Assembly: GCA_900544675.1 (NCBI GenBank)
Contig: UQVZ01000014.1
Coordinates: forward strand, 22,975 to 86,974
Source: an uncultured Bacteroides sp.
GTDB lineage: Bacteria; Bacteroidota; Bacteroidia; Bacteroidales; Bacteroidaceae
Direction: 5' to 3'
DNA length: 64,000 nt
How positions within the stretch are numbered: the first letter of the stretch is position 1; each line of letters starts with the position of its first letter. A model generated the notes under the pieces. It saw nothing but the letters and a program-made list of their open reading frames with translations, did not search any database and was not told where the DNA came from. Below are positions 8,521-17,291 of this stretch, piece after piece. The position numbers and the translations under genes were made by a program.

Positions 8521-9333
8521 TTATTTATGAGTAGCGTTAAATGTCTGTACGATAGAGAATCCTACTTCGTCGAGGCTATAAGTCAATTTATCAATCTTGT
8601 TAGTGAAATAGTTGTAAGAGATAACGGCCAACGCACCAGTCAAGATACCGAATGCAGTGTTGATCAAGGCTTCAGAAATACCGGTTGACAATGCAACTGA
8701 GTCAGTACCACCACCAGCAGACAGAGCGGCGAATGAACGAATCATACCCATAACGGTACCGAGCAATCCCATCAAAGTACCCAGTGTAGAAATAGTACCG
8801 ATAATCGGCAAGTTCTGTTGCAACATCGGCAATTCCAATGCAGTAGCTTCTTCCAATGATTTCTGGATAGCCAATACTTTCTGGTCTTTGTCCAATTCAG
8901 GATTCTGTTCCATTTCACGGTAAGTCTGCAAAGTTGCACCTACAACGTTTGCTACAGAACCGCGTTGTTTGTCGCACAATGCCTGTGCAGCTTCCATATC
9001 GCCTTTTGCCAAAGCATCTTTAATCTGAGCAACGAATTTAACCAATTTACCACGGCCGAAAGCAGCACGCAAAGTGAAGTAACGTTCAACACTCAAAGCC
9101 AATACAGTCAACAACAGTGTCTGGATAACAGGCACGATGACACCACCTTTGTAGATAGTTCCCAACATGTTGCCCGGCAGCGGGTGGTTGTTCGGGTCAT
9201 TGTTCATAAAGTTGGCAGGGTTACCAAATACGAACTGATAAATACATACTGCAACGATAAAGCATACGATGATTACCAAACCAGCAGCTTCAATTCCCTT
9301 AAATCCTTGTTTTTGTTTTTTAGTAGTTTCCAT
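8521..9333 (-). CDS. exbB: ExbB/TolQ/MotA-family proton channel
   Basis: 270-residue ExbB/TolQ protein with hydrophobic segments near residues 15-37, 58-82, 175-205 and 225-245. The family core IIGTISTLGTLMGLLGTVMG is followed by a long amphipathic helix. It forms the proton channel that drives TonB. It is the first gene of the operon exbB-exbD-exbD-tonB-pstS-like-TPR. The upstream gap (9334-9618) should hold its promoter, but I found no exact TAnnTTTG at a convincing distance. Confidence 0.94.
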   Translation of the reverse strand: METTKKQKQGFKGIEAAGLVIIVCFIVAVCIYQFVFGNPANFMNNDPNNHPLPGNMLGTIYKGGVIVPVIQTLLLTVLALSVERYFTLRAAFGRGKLVKFVAQIKDALAKGDMEAAQALCDKQRGSVANVVGATLQTYREMEQNPELDKDQKVLAIQKSLEEATALELPMLQQNLPIIGTISTLGTLMGLLGTVMGMIRSFAALSAGGGTDSVALSTGISEALINTAFGILTGALAVISYNYFTNKIDKLTYSLDEVGFSIVQTFNATHK

Positions 9334-9618
9334 AAAATTACTCTTTTAATATTAATTAGAAATTTAATTGAATGTCGGTCCTATTTTTCGGCAACAACTC
9401 CACCTGCACCCCTAGTTTGCGTTAACAAAGATGTCGATAGCCTTGCTACCCCAAATGTTATTTACAGCTACAAAGAAAAAAGAAATTCGTGACATATCAA
9501 AATCAAATGCACTTATTTTGGTGTAAATTTTAAATTTTATTTGAATCTCCCCCTTCTTTTACTACATTCCTACTAAATACCGTGCACGCTTCCAACAAAA
9601 TTTATGCCGGACAACATA

Positions 9619-12090
9619 TCAATCCTGAAAATAGATTCGCTTTACACGGTTTGACACACTGGTCAGGATTTCATAAGGAATCGTGTCCAGTACATCCGAA
9701 AGCACCGTTACCGGCAAGTCATCGCCGAAGATAATAGCCTTATCTCCTTCCTGGCAATCAATATCCGTCACATCTATCATACATACATCCATACAAATAT
9801 TGCCTACATAAGGTGCTTTCTTGCCTTTTACCAAACAATAAGCATTACCGTTTCCCAAATGGCGGTTCAGCCCATCGGCATATCCGATAGGGATGGTCGC
9901 AATCCGCGAATCCCGATGAAGCACACCTTTCCGGCTATACCCTACCGTTTCATCTGCCGGTATGTCATGAATCTGCAGAATCGTTGTTTTCAGTGTACTC
10001 ACATTATGCAATATATGATTGGTGTAAGGGTCTATGCCATAAAGCCCAATCCCCAGCCGCACCATATCAAATTGAGCTCCCGGATAGCGCTCGATGCCTG
10101 CCGTATTACAGATATGACGCAGGATTTTATGTTCGAATCCCGCCTGCAATTCGGCGGAAGCCGCTTCGAAGGTCTCGATTTGCTTACGCGTAAAAGCATC
10201 AAAGCGGGAAGAATCGCTGCCCACCAAATGCGAGAAGACGGAACGGGGTATAACAGCCGACTGGCGGTGCAACCGTTCTATCAACGGCTGTATGTCTTTA
10301 TGCGGGTCAAATCCCAACCGGTGCATGCCGGTATCAATCTTCAGGTGAATAGGGAAATTAGAGACCCCTTCCCGTTCGGCTGCCTTAATCATATCCTCCA
10401 GAATACGGAAACCGTAAATATTCGGTTCCAGCCGATAAGCGAACATGGTCTTGAAAGCGGTCACTTCGGGATTCATTATTATAATAGGGCATGTAATGCC
10501 TGCCTTACGAAGGTCTGCCCCCTCATCTGCCACAGCTACAGCCAGGTAATCGACACGGTGTTCTTCCAATGTCTTTGCCACCTCAAAAGGACCCGCCCCA
10601 TAAGCCGAAGCCTTGACCATACATATCAGTTTTGTCTCCGGCTTCAATTTATTGCGGTAATAATTCAGGTTATCCACCAAAGCGTTCAGGTTGATTTCCA
10701 ATATTGTTTCATGCACTTTCAGCTCCAAGTAATCGGTAATCACATCAAAATGGAACGCACGCGCACCTTTTATCAACACGATATCGCCCCGCAACGTAGC
10801 AAGTGCCCCCGATGCTATCAACTCTTCTGTAGTCAAAAAAAACTGTTTCTCTTTTACCTCAAAACGGGAAGCAGCTGCTGATATTTCCTCACCTACTCCT
10901 ATCAAGCGGTCTACCCCACGGCTATGAACCAAATCGGCTACCTGCCGGTAAAGAAGCTTACCGGATTGTCCAGTCTCCAGCATATCTGACAAAATCAAAG
11001 TACGCCGACGTACTTTGTCTTCCGAGCGCCTTGCCATAAAATCAAGAGCAATATCCAAAGAAGCAAAATCCGAATTATAACTATCGTTTATCAGCACACA
11101 ACCGTTCTTTCCCTCTTTTACTTCAAGCCGCATGGCTACCGGCTCCAGTTGTGCCATCCGATCGGCTATCACTTCGGGCGATACCATCAGATAGAGCGCA
11201 ACCGCCAGGCAATTCAATGAATTTTCAATCGAAGCGTCATCGATGAACGGAATACGGTATTCCTTAAAGAATCCCAGATAACGGTATTTAATGGTCGTTC
11301 CCGTCGCGTCCTTCTCTATCTTCTCGATAAACAACGGGCGTTCTGCGTCTTTCATCGACCAGGCAATCTCACGGGCAGTAAACAGCGACTTGGCAACACA
11401 ACTGCTAATCAACTCATTATCGCCATTGTAAATAATCACATCACAATCCTTAAACAAGAGTAGCTTCTCCATGCACTTATCCTGCAACGAAGCGAAATTC
11501 TCCTGATGAGCGCCACCGATGTTGGTCAGCACACCAATGGTCGGACGGATAATCGGTTCCAACGCTTCCATCTCTCCCATTTCGGAGATACCGGCTTCGA
11601 AGATGCCCAGTTCGGTATGCTCGTCCATCATCCAGACCGAAAGCGGAACACCGATTTGCGAATTGTAACTGCGCGGCGAACGGGTAATTCTCCGCTCCGG
11701 GCTCAACAACTGATAAAGCCATTCCTTTACTACTGTCTTGCCATTGCTTCCCGTAATACCGACAACCGGCACATCGAACTGCTCACGGCGCTTGGCTGCC
11801 AAACGCTGTAAGGCTTTCAGCACATTACCGACCACCAAAAAGTTCACATCGGCATGATTTTTCATGTTTTCCGGTATCTCGGTCACTACAAAGTTATACA
11901 CACCGCGTGTATACAACTCATAGATATATTTATGGCCGTCATTGCGTTTGGTTTTCAACGCAAAGAACAGCGTTTCTTCAGGAAAGCACAACGAACGGCT
12001 GTCCGTCAGAATCCAATCAATATGTGCCTGACGTTCCCCTATCCGGTCCGCCCCCGTTACAGAGACTATTTCTTCAATCGAGCTTGACAT
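9619..12090 (-). CDS. murF-alr: Bifunctional MurF ligase / alanine racemase
   Basis: 823-residue fusion typical of Bacteroidetes. Residues 1 to about 450 are MurF (UDP-MurNAc-tripeptide:D-Ala-D-Ala ligase) with the ATP-binding motif GITGSNGKT and NDSYNSD. Residues from about 455 are a fold-type III alanine racemase with the PLP lysine in MVKASAYGAG, the catalytic tyrosine segment VGYSRKG, and GNICMDVCM. The fusion links D-Ala production to its use in peptidoglycan precursors in the cytoplasm. The start overlaps the end of the GSCFA gene by 25 bases, so both come from one transcript. Confidence 0.96.
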   Translation of the reverse strand: MSSSIEEIVSVTGADRIGERQAHIDWILTDSRSLCFPEETLFFALKTKRNDGHKYIYELYTRGVYNFVVTEIPENMKNHADVNFLVVGNVLKALQRLAAKRREQFDVPVVGITGSNGKTVVKEWLYQLLSPERRITRSPRSYNSQIGVPLSVWMMDEHTELGIFEAGISEMGEMEALEPIIRPTIGVLTNIGGAHQENFASLQDKCMEKLLLFKDCDVIIYNGDNELISSCVAKSLFTAREIAWSMKDAERPLFIEKIEKDATGTTIKYRYLGFFKEYRIPFIDDASIENSLNCLAVALYLMVSPEVIADRMAQLEPVAMRLEVKEGKNGCVLINDSYNSDFASLDIALDFMARRSEDKVRRRTLILSDMLETGQSGKLLYRQVADLVHSRGVDRLIGVGEEISAAASRFEVKEKQFFLTTEELIASGALATLRGDIVLIKGARAFHFDVITDYLELKVHETILEINLNALVDNLNYYRNKLKPETKLICMVKASAYGAGPFEVAKTLEEHRVDYLAVAVADEGADLRKAGITCPIIIMNPEVTAFKTMFAYRLEPNIYGFRILEDMIKAAEREGVSNFPIHLKIDTGMHRLGFDPHKDIQPLIERLHRQSAVIPRSVFSHLVGSDSSRFDAFTRKQIETFEAASAELQAGFEHKILRHICNTAGIERYPGAQFDMVRLGIGLYGIDPYTNHILHNVSTLKTTILQIHDIPADETVGYSRKGVLHRDSRIATIPIGYADGLNRHLGNGNAYCLVKGKKAPYVGNICMDVCMIDVTDIDCQEGDKAIIFGDDLPVTVLSDVLDTIPYEILTSVSNRVKRIYFQD

Positions 12091-13052
12091 AGACTAATTT
12101 CGTTTTGGACGTCTAAGTACGGCAATTTTTCCTTTAACTCTTCAATGTTTAACAGAATTTGACTTAAAAAACGCTGATACGACTCTGAATCGGAATCAAA
12201 GGGACGATGCGCAAGCCCTTTTTTCAGCTTTTCCCACGCCTGCAAGAATTGATGAGTAGCCGGCGAAAAGAAGACCTGTCCGAAACATTCCCACATATAC
12301 TCAATAGCCACTTGAGAGGGATGCAGCATATCATCGGCATAAAACCGATAGTCGCGCAACTCATCCATCATGATTTCATAAGAAGGGAAATAAAAACAAT
12401 TCGGACAAGAGTCAACTAACTTTTGGACAGCCAGCAACAGGACAGACTTGCTCACCTGATTGCCGTGCATGCCGTCTTTCACATGACGGATGGGACTTAC
12501 GGTAAACAGGAAATGCAAATCCGGATTCAATGCCGACAGCTTTTCTATCAGCGGGACATAGACATCTATTATCTCTTCTACCTCCAACAGGCGCCGGGTA
12601 AAACAATTTGCCGGCAATTTATGGCAATTGCCTACAATCCTGCCGTCTTCTTTCCATTCATAAATCCAAGCCGTCCCCCAGGTAAACATCACCCAGCGTG
12701 CCCGGCGCAAATGTTCTGTAGCCCGAGACAAGCGGGTATTGATTTTCTCCAGACACTCGTCCGCATCCGGCGAAGAGAATGCACTATGATGCATCAGGCT
12801 ATACCATACGCCGTGCGCTTCACGTAAATCTACCTTATTATATATATAGCCTTCCGCCACCTGGCAAACAGACCGGGCAATCGAATAAGGATTGTACAAG
12901 ACGCCGAATGGATTCACATCACACCGGAATTTATAATCCACAAACAGCTTGCCCATATTCTCGGCAAAACACGAACCCCACATCATCAATCCGTCCTCGT
13001 GATTGATAAAAGGCACCCCGACAGGCAAATCCACTTTCGTTCTAAACTCCAT
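12066..13052 (-). CDS. GSCFA-domain protein
   Basis: 328-residue protein with the name-giving motif in WGSCFAENMGK near residue 25 and, near the C-terminus, YADDMLHPS. Together these resemble the Ser and Asp-His elements of SGNH/GDSL hydrolases. The substrate is unknown. The frame extends upstream to 13124, but ATG 13052 lies 29 bp downstream of an exact -7 element and starts a family-typical MEFRTKVDLP sequence, so it is preferred. It is translationally coupled to murF-alr, which hints at a cell-wall role; this is inference from context. Confidence 0.88.
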   Translation of the reverse strand: MEFRTKVDLPVGVPFINHEDGLMMWGSCFAENMGKLFVDYKFRCDVNPFGVLYNPYSIARSVCQVAEGYIYNKVDLREAHGVWYSLMHHSAFSSPDADECLEKINTRLSRATEHLRRARWVMFTWGTAWIYEWKEDGRIVGNCHKLPANCFTRRLLEVEEIIDVYVPLIEKLSALNPDLHFLFTVSPIRHVKDGMHGNQVSKSVLLLAVQKLVDSCPNCFYFPSYEIMMDELRDYRFYADDMLHPSQVAIEYMWECFGQVFFSPATHQFLQAWEKLKKGLAHRPFDSDSESYQRFLSQILLNIEELKEKLPYLDVQNEISLCQARLKK

Positions 13053-13080
13053 AATCAGACGATATTCGTTATTTTTGGTA

Positions 13081-13088
13081 CAAATGTA
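13081..13088 (-). promoter_or_regulatory. -7 element for the GSCFA-murF-alr transcript
   Basis: The minus-strand sequence TACATTTG matches TAnnTTTG. It is 29 bp from the GSCFA start at 13052, predicting a leader of about 20 nt. It lies back to back with the dxs element at 13111-13118. Confidence 0.6.
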
Positions 13089-13110
13089 AACACAATATGT
13101 ATATTTATTG

Positions 13111-13118
13111 TACTTTTG
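13111..13118 (+). promoter_or_regulatory. -7 element for the dxs-trkA transcript
   Basis: TACTTTTG on the plus strand matches TAnnTTTG and lies 26 bp before the chosen dxs start at 13145. Predicted initiation near 13125 would exclude the upstream in-frame candidate start at 13097 and make 13127 very unlikely, since it would leave almost no leader. The divergent arrangement with the element at 13081-13088 leaves only 22 bp between the two -7 boxes. Confidence 0.6.
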
Positions 13119-13144
13119 TAGCACGAATGTTGAAAAGAAATCAG

Positions 13145-15052
13145 ATGGAACAAGCTACGTCTTACGAATTGTTGAGTAAAATAGACAGCCCGAAAGATTT
13201 ACGCCAGCTTCCTATCGAAGCGTTGCCGGAAGTTTGCAAAGAGCTAAGAGAGATGATTATCGACGAGCTTTCACGCAATCCCGGTCATTTCGGCTCAAGT
13301 CTGGGAGTGATAGAACTGACGGTTGCTCTACATTATATATATAACACACCTTACGACCGAATTGTATGGGACGTAGGGCATCAGGCTTACGGACACAAAA
13401 TCCTGACCGGACGCCGTGACCGCTTCTGCACCAACCGGAAGCTGAACGGTCTGTGTCCTTTCCCCTCCCCTTCCGAAAGCGAATATGACACATTCACCTG
13501 CGGACATGCCTCCAATTCCATCTCTGCAGCATTGGGCATGGCTGTAGCAGCAGCTAAAAAAGGAGAGAACGACCGCCATGTAGTAGCCGTCATCGGAGAC
13601 GGTGCCATGAGCGGCGGATTGGCGTTCGAAGGGCTGAACAATGCTTCGTCTACCCCCAATAACCTGCTGATTATCCTCAACGACAACAACATGGCCATCG
13701 ACCGGAGCGTGGGAGGCATGAAACAATACTTGCTGAACCTGCAAACGTCGGAAGGCTACAACCGCCTGCGCTTTGCCATTGCAGAGAAATTGCGCCGCAT
13801 GGGCATCCTGACCGAAGAACGCCGCAAAAGCCTGTTACGTTTCAACAACAGCCTGAAGTCGGTGCTCACCCAGCAACAGAATATCTTCGAAGGGATGAAC
13901 ATCCGCTATTTCGGACCGGTCAACGGGCACGATGTATTTACACTTACCAAGGTACTGAAAGAGATAAAGGACATGAAAGGTCCCAAGCTCTTGCATATCC
14001 ATACCGTCAAAGGAAAAGGTTTCAAGCCAGCCGAAGAAGAGGCTACCGTCTGGCACGCTCCCGGAAAATTCAACAAAGAGACCGGCGAGCGCATCGTAGC
14101 AGACACGACCGGAATGCCGCCTTTATTTCAAGACGTATTCGGCAACACCCTGGTGGAACTGGCACAGCAGAACGATAAGATTATCGGAGTCACCCCTGCC
14201 ATGCCTTCCGGGTGCTCCATGACTTTCCTGATGAAGGCTATGCCCGACCGTGCATTCGATGTAGGTATCGCCGAAGGACATGCCGTAACCTTTTCGGGAG
14301 GCATGGCTAAAGAAGGGTTGTTACCCTTTTGCAACATCTACTCTTCTTTCATGCAACGCGCTTACGACAATATTATCCACGATGTCGCTATCCAGCGCCT
14401 GAACGTGGTATTATGTCTGGACCGTGCCGGACTGGTAGGCGAAGACGGACCGACCCACCACGGGGTGTTCGACCTGGCTTATCTCCGTCCCATCCCGAAC
14501 CTGACCATCGCCTCGCCTTACGACGAGCATGAGCTGCGCAAGCTGATGTACACAGCCCAGCTTCCCGACCAAGGCCCGTTCGTCATCCGTTATCCCCGCG
14601 GCAGAGGAACACAGACAGACTGGAAATGTCCGCTGGAAGCAATAGAAATAGGTAAAGGCAGAAAGCTGAAAGAAGGGACAGATCTGGCGGTCATCACGCT
14701 GGGTCCCATCGGCAACGAGGCTGCACAAGCCCTCGCCGAAGCGGAAAAACAGACAGGCAAAAGCATTGCCCACTACGACCTGCGCTTCTTGAAACCGCTG
14801 GACGAAGCCATGCTCCACGAAATAGGGAAACGTTTCTCGCGCATCGTTACCGTAGAAGACGGCGTGCTGAAGGGCGGCATGGGAAGCGCGATACTGGAAT
14901 TCATGTCCGACAACGGATATAGCCCGACGGTAAAACGCTTAGGCATCCCCGACCGGTTTATCCAACACGGACCCGTAGAAGACCTGCGGGCTATCTGCGG
15001 CATAGACAAGACACATATATATAATACACTTATTCATTTTCTGAACGTATGA
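13145..15052 (+). CDS. dxs: 1-deoxy-D-xylulose-5-phosphate synthase
   Basis: 635-residue thiamine-diphosphate enzyme that condenses pyruvate and glyceraldehyde 3-phosphate in the first step of the MEP isoprenoid pathway. Visible motifs are GHQAYGHKIL, the TPP/Mg site GDGAMSGG...NDNN, the transketolase-like pyrimidine domain with DRAGLVGEDGPTHHG, and a C-terminal domain with RYPRG. The length fits the family. I chose ATG 13145 over upstream in-frame starts because of the promoter position. It overlaps trkA by 4 bp (ATGA). Confidence 0.96.
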   Translation: MEQATSYELLSKIDSPKDLRQLPIEALPEVCKELREMIIDELSRNPGHFGSSLGVIELTVALHYIYNTPYDRIVWDVGHQAYGHKILTGRRDRFCTNRKLNGLCPFPSPSESEYDTFTCGHASNSISAALGMAVAAAKKGENDRHVVAVIGDGAMSGGLAFEGLNNASSTPNNLLIILNDNNMAIDRSVGGMKQYLLNLQTSEGYNRLRFAIAEKLRRMGILTEERRKSLLRFNNSLKSVLTQQQNIFEGMNIRYFGPVNGHDVFTLTKVLKEIKDMKGPKLLHIHTVKGKGFKPAEEEATVWHAPGKFNKETGERIVADTTGMPPLFQDVFGNTLVELAQQNDKIIGVTPAMPSGCSMTFLMKAMPDRAFDVGIAEGHAVTFSGGMAKEGLLPFCNIYSSFMQRAYDNIIHDVAIQRLNVVLCLDRAGLVGEDGPTHHGVFDLAYLRPIPNLTIASPYDEHELRKLMYTAQLPDQGPFVIRYPRGRGTQTDWKCPLEAIEIGKGRKLKEGTDLAVITLGPIGNEAAQALAEAEKQTGKSIAHYDLRFLKPLDEAMLHEIGKRFSRIVTVEDGVLKGGMGSAILEFMSDNGYSPTVKRLGIPDRFIQHGPVEDLRAICGIDKTHIYNTLIHFLNV

Positions 15053-16389
15053 AAATCATCATTGCAGGAGCGGGTGCTGTAGGCACACACCTTGCCAAAC
15101 TGCTGGCAGGAGAAAAGCAAGACATCATCCTGATGGATGAAGACGAAGACAGACTGGGCAAACTGGGAAACAACTTCGACCTTATGACGGTCAATATCTC
15201 TCCCACTTCCATCTCCGGACTGAAAGAAGCCGGGACAGCCAATGCCGACCTGTTCATCGCCGTCACTCCCAATGAAAGCCAGAACATGACGGCTTGCATG
15301 CTTGCCGCAGGGCTTGGTGCCAAAAAGACGGTAGCACGCATAGACAATTACGAATACCTGCTTCCCAAATACCAGGAGTTTTTTGCCAAACGGGGGGTGC
15401 ATTCGCTTATCTACCCTGAGATGCTGGCTGCCAAAGACATCGTAGATGCCGTAAAGATGAGCTGGATACGCCAATGGTGGGAATTTGCCGGCGGCGCGCT
15501 GGTGCTTATCGGCACCAAGATGCGCGAGACGGCTGAAATATTAAACATACCGCTCTACGAACTGGGCGGACGCGACATCCCCTTCCACATCGTAGCCATC
15601 AAGCGGGGAAACGAAACCATCATTCCGCGGGGCGATGACTCGATTCTCCTGAACGACATCGTTTATTTCACCACCACCAAGAAATACATCCCCTATATCC
15701 GGAAAATAGCCGGCAAAGAGAACTATGCCGACGTGCGCAATGTGATGATTATGGGAGGCAGCCGCATCGCCGTGCGCACCGTGCAGTATATGCCCGAATA
15801 CATGCGCACCAAAATCATCGAGAGCGACTATGCCCGTTGCAACCGCCTGACCGAACTGGTAGATGACAAGGTGATGATTATCAACGGAGACGGACGCGAC
15901 TTAGACCTGCTGACGGAAGAAGGCATCAAAAACACCGAAGCTTTCGTAGCCCTGACCGGAAGCGCCGAGACCAATATCCTTGCCTGCCTGGCAGCCAAAC
16001 GAATGGGCGTAAGCAAAACCGTGGCGCAGGTAGAGAATGTAGACTACATCAGCATGGCGGAAAGCATGGACATCGGCTGCGTCATCAATAAAAAGTTCAT
16101 CGCCGCCAGCCACATTTACCAGATGATGCTGGACGCGGACGTATCGAACGTGAAATGTCTGACATTCGCCAATGCCGACGTGGCTGAATTTACCGTCAAG
16201 GCGGGCGCACGCATCACCCGTTCGCAAGTGAAAGACGCCGGATTGCCCAAAGGAGCCACCATCGGCGGGCTCATCCGTAACGGTGAAGGAATCCTGGTGA
16301 CCGGTAACACAACCATTCAGGAGAACGACCATGTAGTGGTATTTTGCCTGAACATGATGATTAAAAAGCTGGAAAAATTCTTCAATTAA
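15049..16389 (+). CDS. trkA: Trk potassium uptake regulatory subunit TrkA
   Basis: 446-residue protein with two RCK_N Rossmann domains (first GAGAVGTHLAKLLAGE at the N-terminus, second MIMGGSRIAVRTV near residue 230), each followed by an RCK_C region. It is the cytoplasmic NAD(H)/ATP-sensing gating subunit of Trk-type K+ transporters. The start overlaps the dxs stop by 4 bp. A trkH permease gene would be expected nearby; none follows here. The next 550 bp hold no clear gene before the nuo operon. Confidence 0.94.
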   Translation: MKIIIAGAGAVGTHLAKLLAGEKQDIILMDEDEDRLGKLGNNFDLMTVNISPTSISGLKEAGTANADLFIAVTPNESQNMTACMLAAGLGAKKTVARIDNYEYLLPKYQEFFAKRGVHSLIYPEMLAAKDIVDAVKMSWIRQWWEFAGGALVLIGTKMRETAEILNIPLYELGGRDIPFHIVAIKRGNETIIPRGDDSILLNDIVYFTTTKKYIPYIRKIAGKENYADVRNVMIMGGSRIAVRTVQYMPEYMRTKIIESDYARCNRLTELVDDKVMIINGDGRDLDLLTEEGIKNTEAFVALTGSAETNILACLAAKRMGVSKTVAQVENVDYISMAESMDIGCVINKKFIAASHIYQMMLDADVSNVKCLTFANADVAEFTVKAGARITRSQVKDAGLPKGATIGGLIRNGEGILVTGNTTIQENDHVVVFCLNMMIKKLEKFFN

Positions 16390-16420
16390 GCCTGCCCGTA
16401 CTTCCCATTCCAGTCCTGCC

Positions 16421-16471
16421 CCAGTCCGGATAAGCCAGGACTGCAGTCCTACCCTGCCTGGGACTGCAGTC
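16421..16471 (+). repeat. Palindrome cluster after trkA, possibly a terminator
   Basis: CAGTCCTG at 16421-16428 can pair with CAGGACTG at 16436-16443. AGGACTGCAGTCCT (16437-16450) is itself a 14-bp palindrome. The 10-bp palindrome GACTGCAGTC recurs at 16462-16471, 23 bp after its first occurrence. No T run follows directly. The cluster lies just after the trkA stop and may act in termination or as a protein-binding site. The rest of 16390-16764 shows no gene I can support; a 73-codon frame at 16472-16693 has unconvincing composition. Confidence 0.45.
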
Positions 16472-16764
16472 ATGACTAACCGGAAAAGCAATCCTGACTT
16501 ACCAAGATTGCGAAAGCAATTATCTTCCTCATTCCGGGCAGCTATATCTGTTTCCCGACGAAGCCTGTCTGCTTTTTTCAAAGAGCCAGGTTGCACCGGC
16601 AAGCCAGACGGCAAAAACGATACACACGACAAATCCGCTCCGACACCCGAAACCGCCTGTTTTTTTCTTTCCGATAATCCCCTTAATCCGTAGATTATGA
16701 AAGAATTGTTTACCCTCCCGTTTTTTTATGCAATTTTACTTCCTGTTAATTAAAAATAAATACG

Positions 16765-16772
16765 TATATTTG
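16765..16772 (+). promoter_or_regulatory. -7 element of the nuo operon
   Basis: TATATTTG is an exact TAnnTTTG match in an AT-rich stretch. Initiation near 16779 would produce a leader of about 160 nt before nuoA and would place the first arm of the structured region (16790) close to the 5' end of the RNA. Confidence 0.65.
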
Positions 16773-16789
16773 CCTCCAGTTTTCAGACT

Positions 16790-16894
16790 GGTCAGCAATG
16801 AAAAAGCGGATAAAACCCACACTAATACTCTATGACCCTCTTATGCCTGTTGCCATAAGAGGCGGAACGGTATGTGCCTTTCCGCAAGCTGACC
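16790..16894 (+). ncRNA. Structured 5' leader of the nuo operon (candidate cis-regulatory RNA)
   Basis: Three nested helices can be drawn. P1 pairs GGTCAGC (16790-16796) with GCTGACC (16888-16894). Inside it, P2 pairs CCTCTTATG (16837-16845) with CATAAGAGG (16854-16862) around an 8-nt loop. P3 pairs CGGAA (16863-16867) with TTCCG (16880-16884) and has an inner GG/CC extension. P2 and P3 are adjacent and P1 closes the whole, giving a multibranch shape like known riboswitches. It matches no riboswitch consensus I remember. It lies between the promoter and nuoA, about 46 nt before the start codon. Function is inferred from structure and position only. Confidence 0.5.
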
Positions 16895-16940
16895 GTGAGC
16901 GTACACACAAGGAATTTATCATCAAATATCAATTATATAT

Positions 16941-17291
16941 ATGTTTTTCACGTTTTTAGTTGTAGCTATCCTGACAGCCGTTGTGCTGGTGGTAGCGGCA
17001 CTGACGATTTCAAGGCTCATATCGCCCCGCTCGTTCAACCCCCAAAAGGGTGAACCTTACGAGTGCGGTATCCCGACACGCGGACAGTCTTGGGTACAGT
17101 TCAAGGCAGGCTATTACCTGTTCGCCATTCTGTTCCTGATGTTCGACATCGAGACCGTGTTCCTCTTCCCGTGGGCGAACGTAGTACATGAAATCGGTGC
17201 CTACGCATTAGTGTGTGTATCATTCTTCTTGTTAGTATTAATTTTAGGCCTGGCATACGCTTGGCGGAAAGGAGCATTGGAATGGAAATGA
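16941..17291 (+). CDS. nuoA: NADH-quinone oxidoreductase subunit A
   Basis: 116-residue membrane subunit of complex I with three predicted helices. Family motifs are YECGIPTRGQSWVQFKAGYYLFAILFL (about residues 40-65) and FDIETVFLFPWA. It lies at the junction between the membrane and peripheral arms near the quinone site. It is the first gene of a ten-gene operon and is preceded by a structured leader. It overlaps nuoB by up to 10 bp. Confidence 0.95.
   Translation: MFFTFLVVAILTAVVLVVAALTISRLISPRSFNPQKGEPYECGIPTRGQSWVQFKAGYYLFAILFLMFDIETVFLFPWANVVHEIGAYALVCVSFFLLVLILGLAYAWRKGALEWK

Noticed and set aside
15901..16632. Long minus-strand ORF opposite the end of trkA
   Set aside because: Most of it is antisense to a clear trkA gene. 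It is a shadow frame produced by the GC-rich codon pattern, as are similar long antisense frames across nuoL and nuoM.
16472..16693. A 73-codon plus-strand ORF after trkA
   Set aside because: Low-complexity, basic and Ser/Pro-rich composition with no family likeness and no promoter. It is probably a chance frame in intergenic DNA.
16798..16959. A 53-codon ORF in the nuo leader overlapping nuoA
   Set aside because: No Shine-Dalgarno sequence and no familiar protein features. The nested RNA helices explain the region better. It is noted as an alternative in the leader finding.
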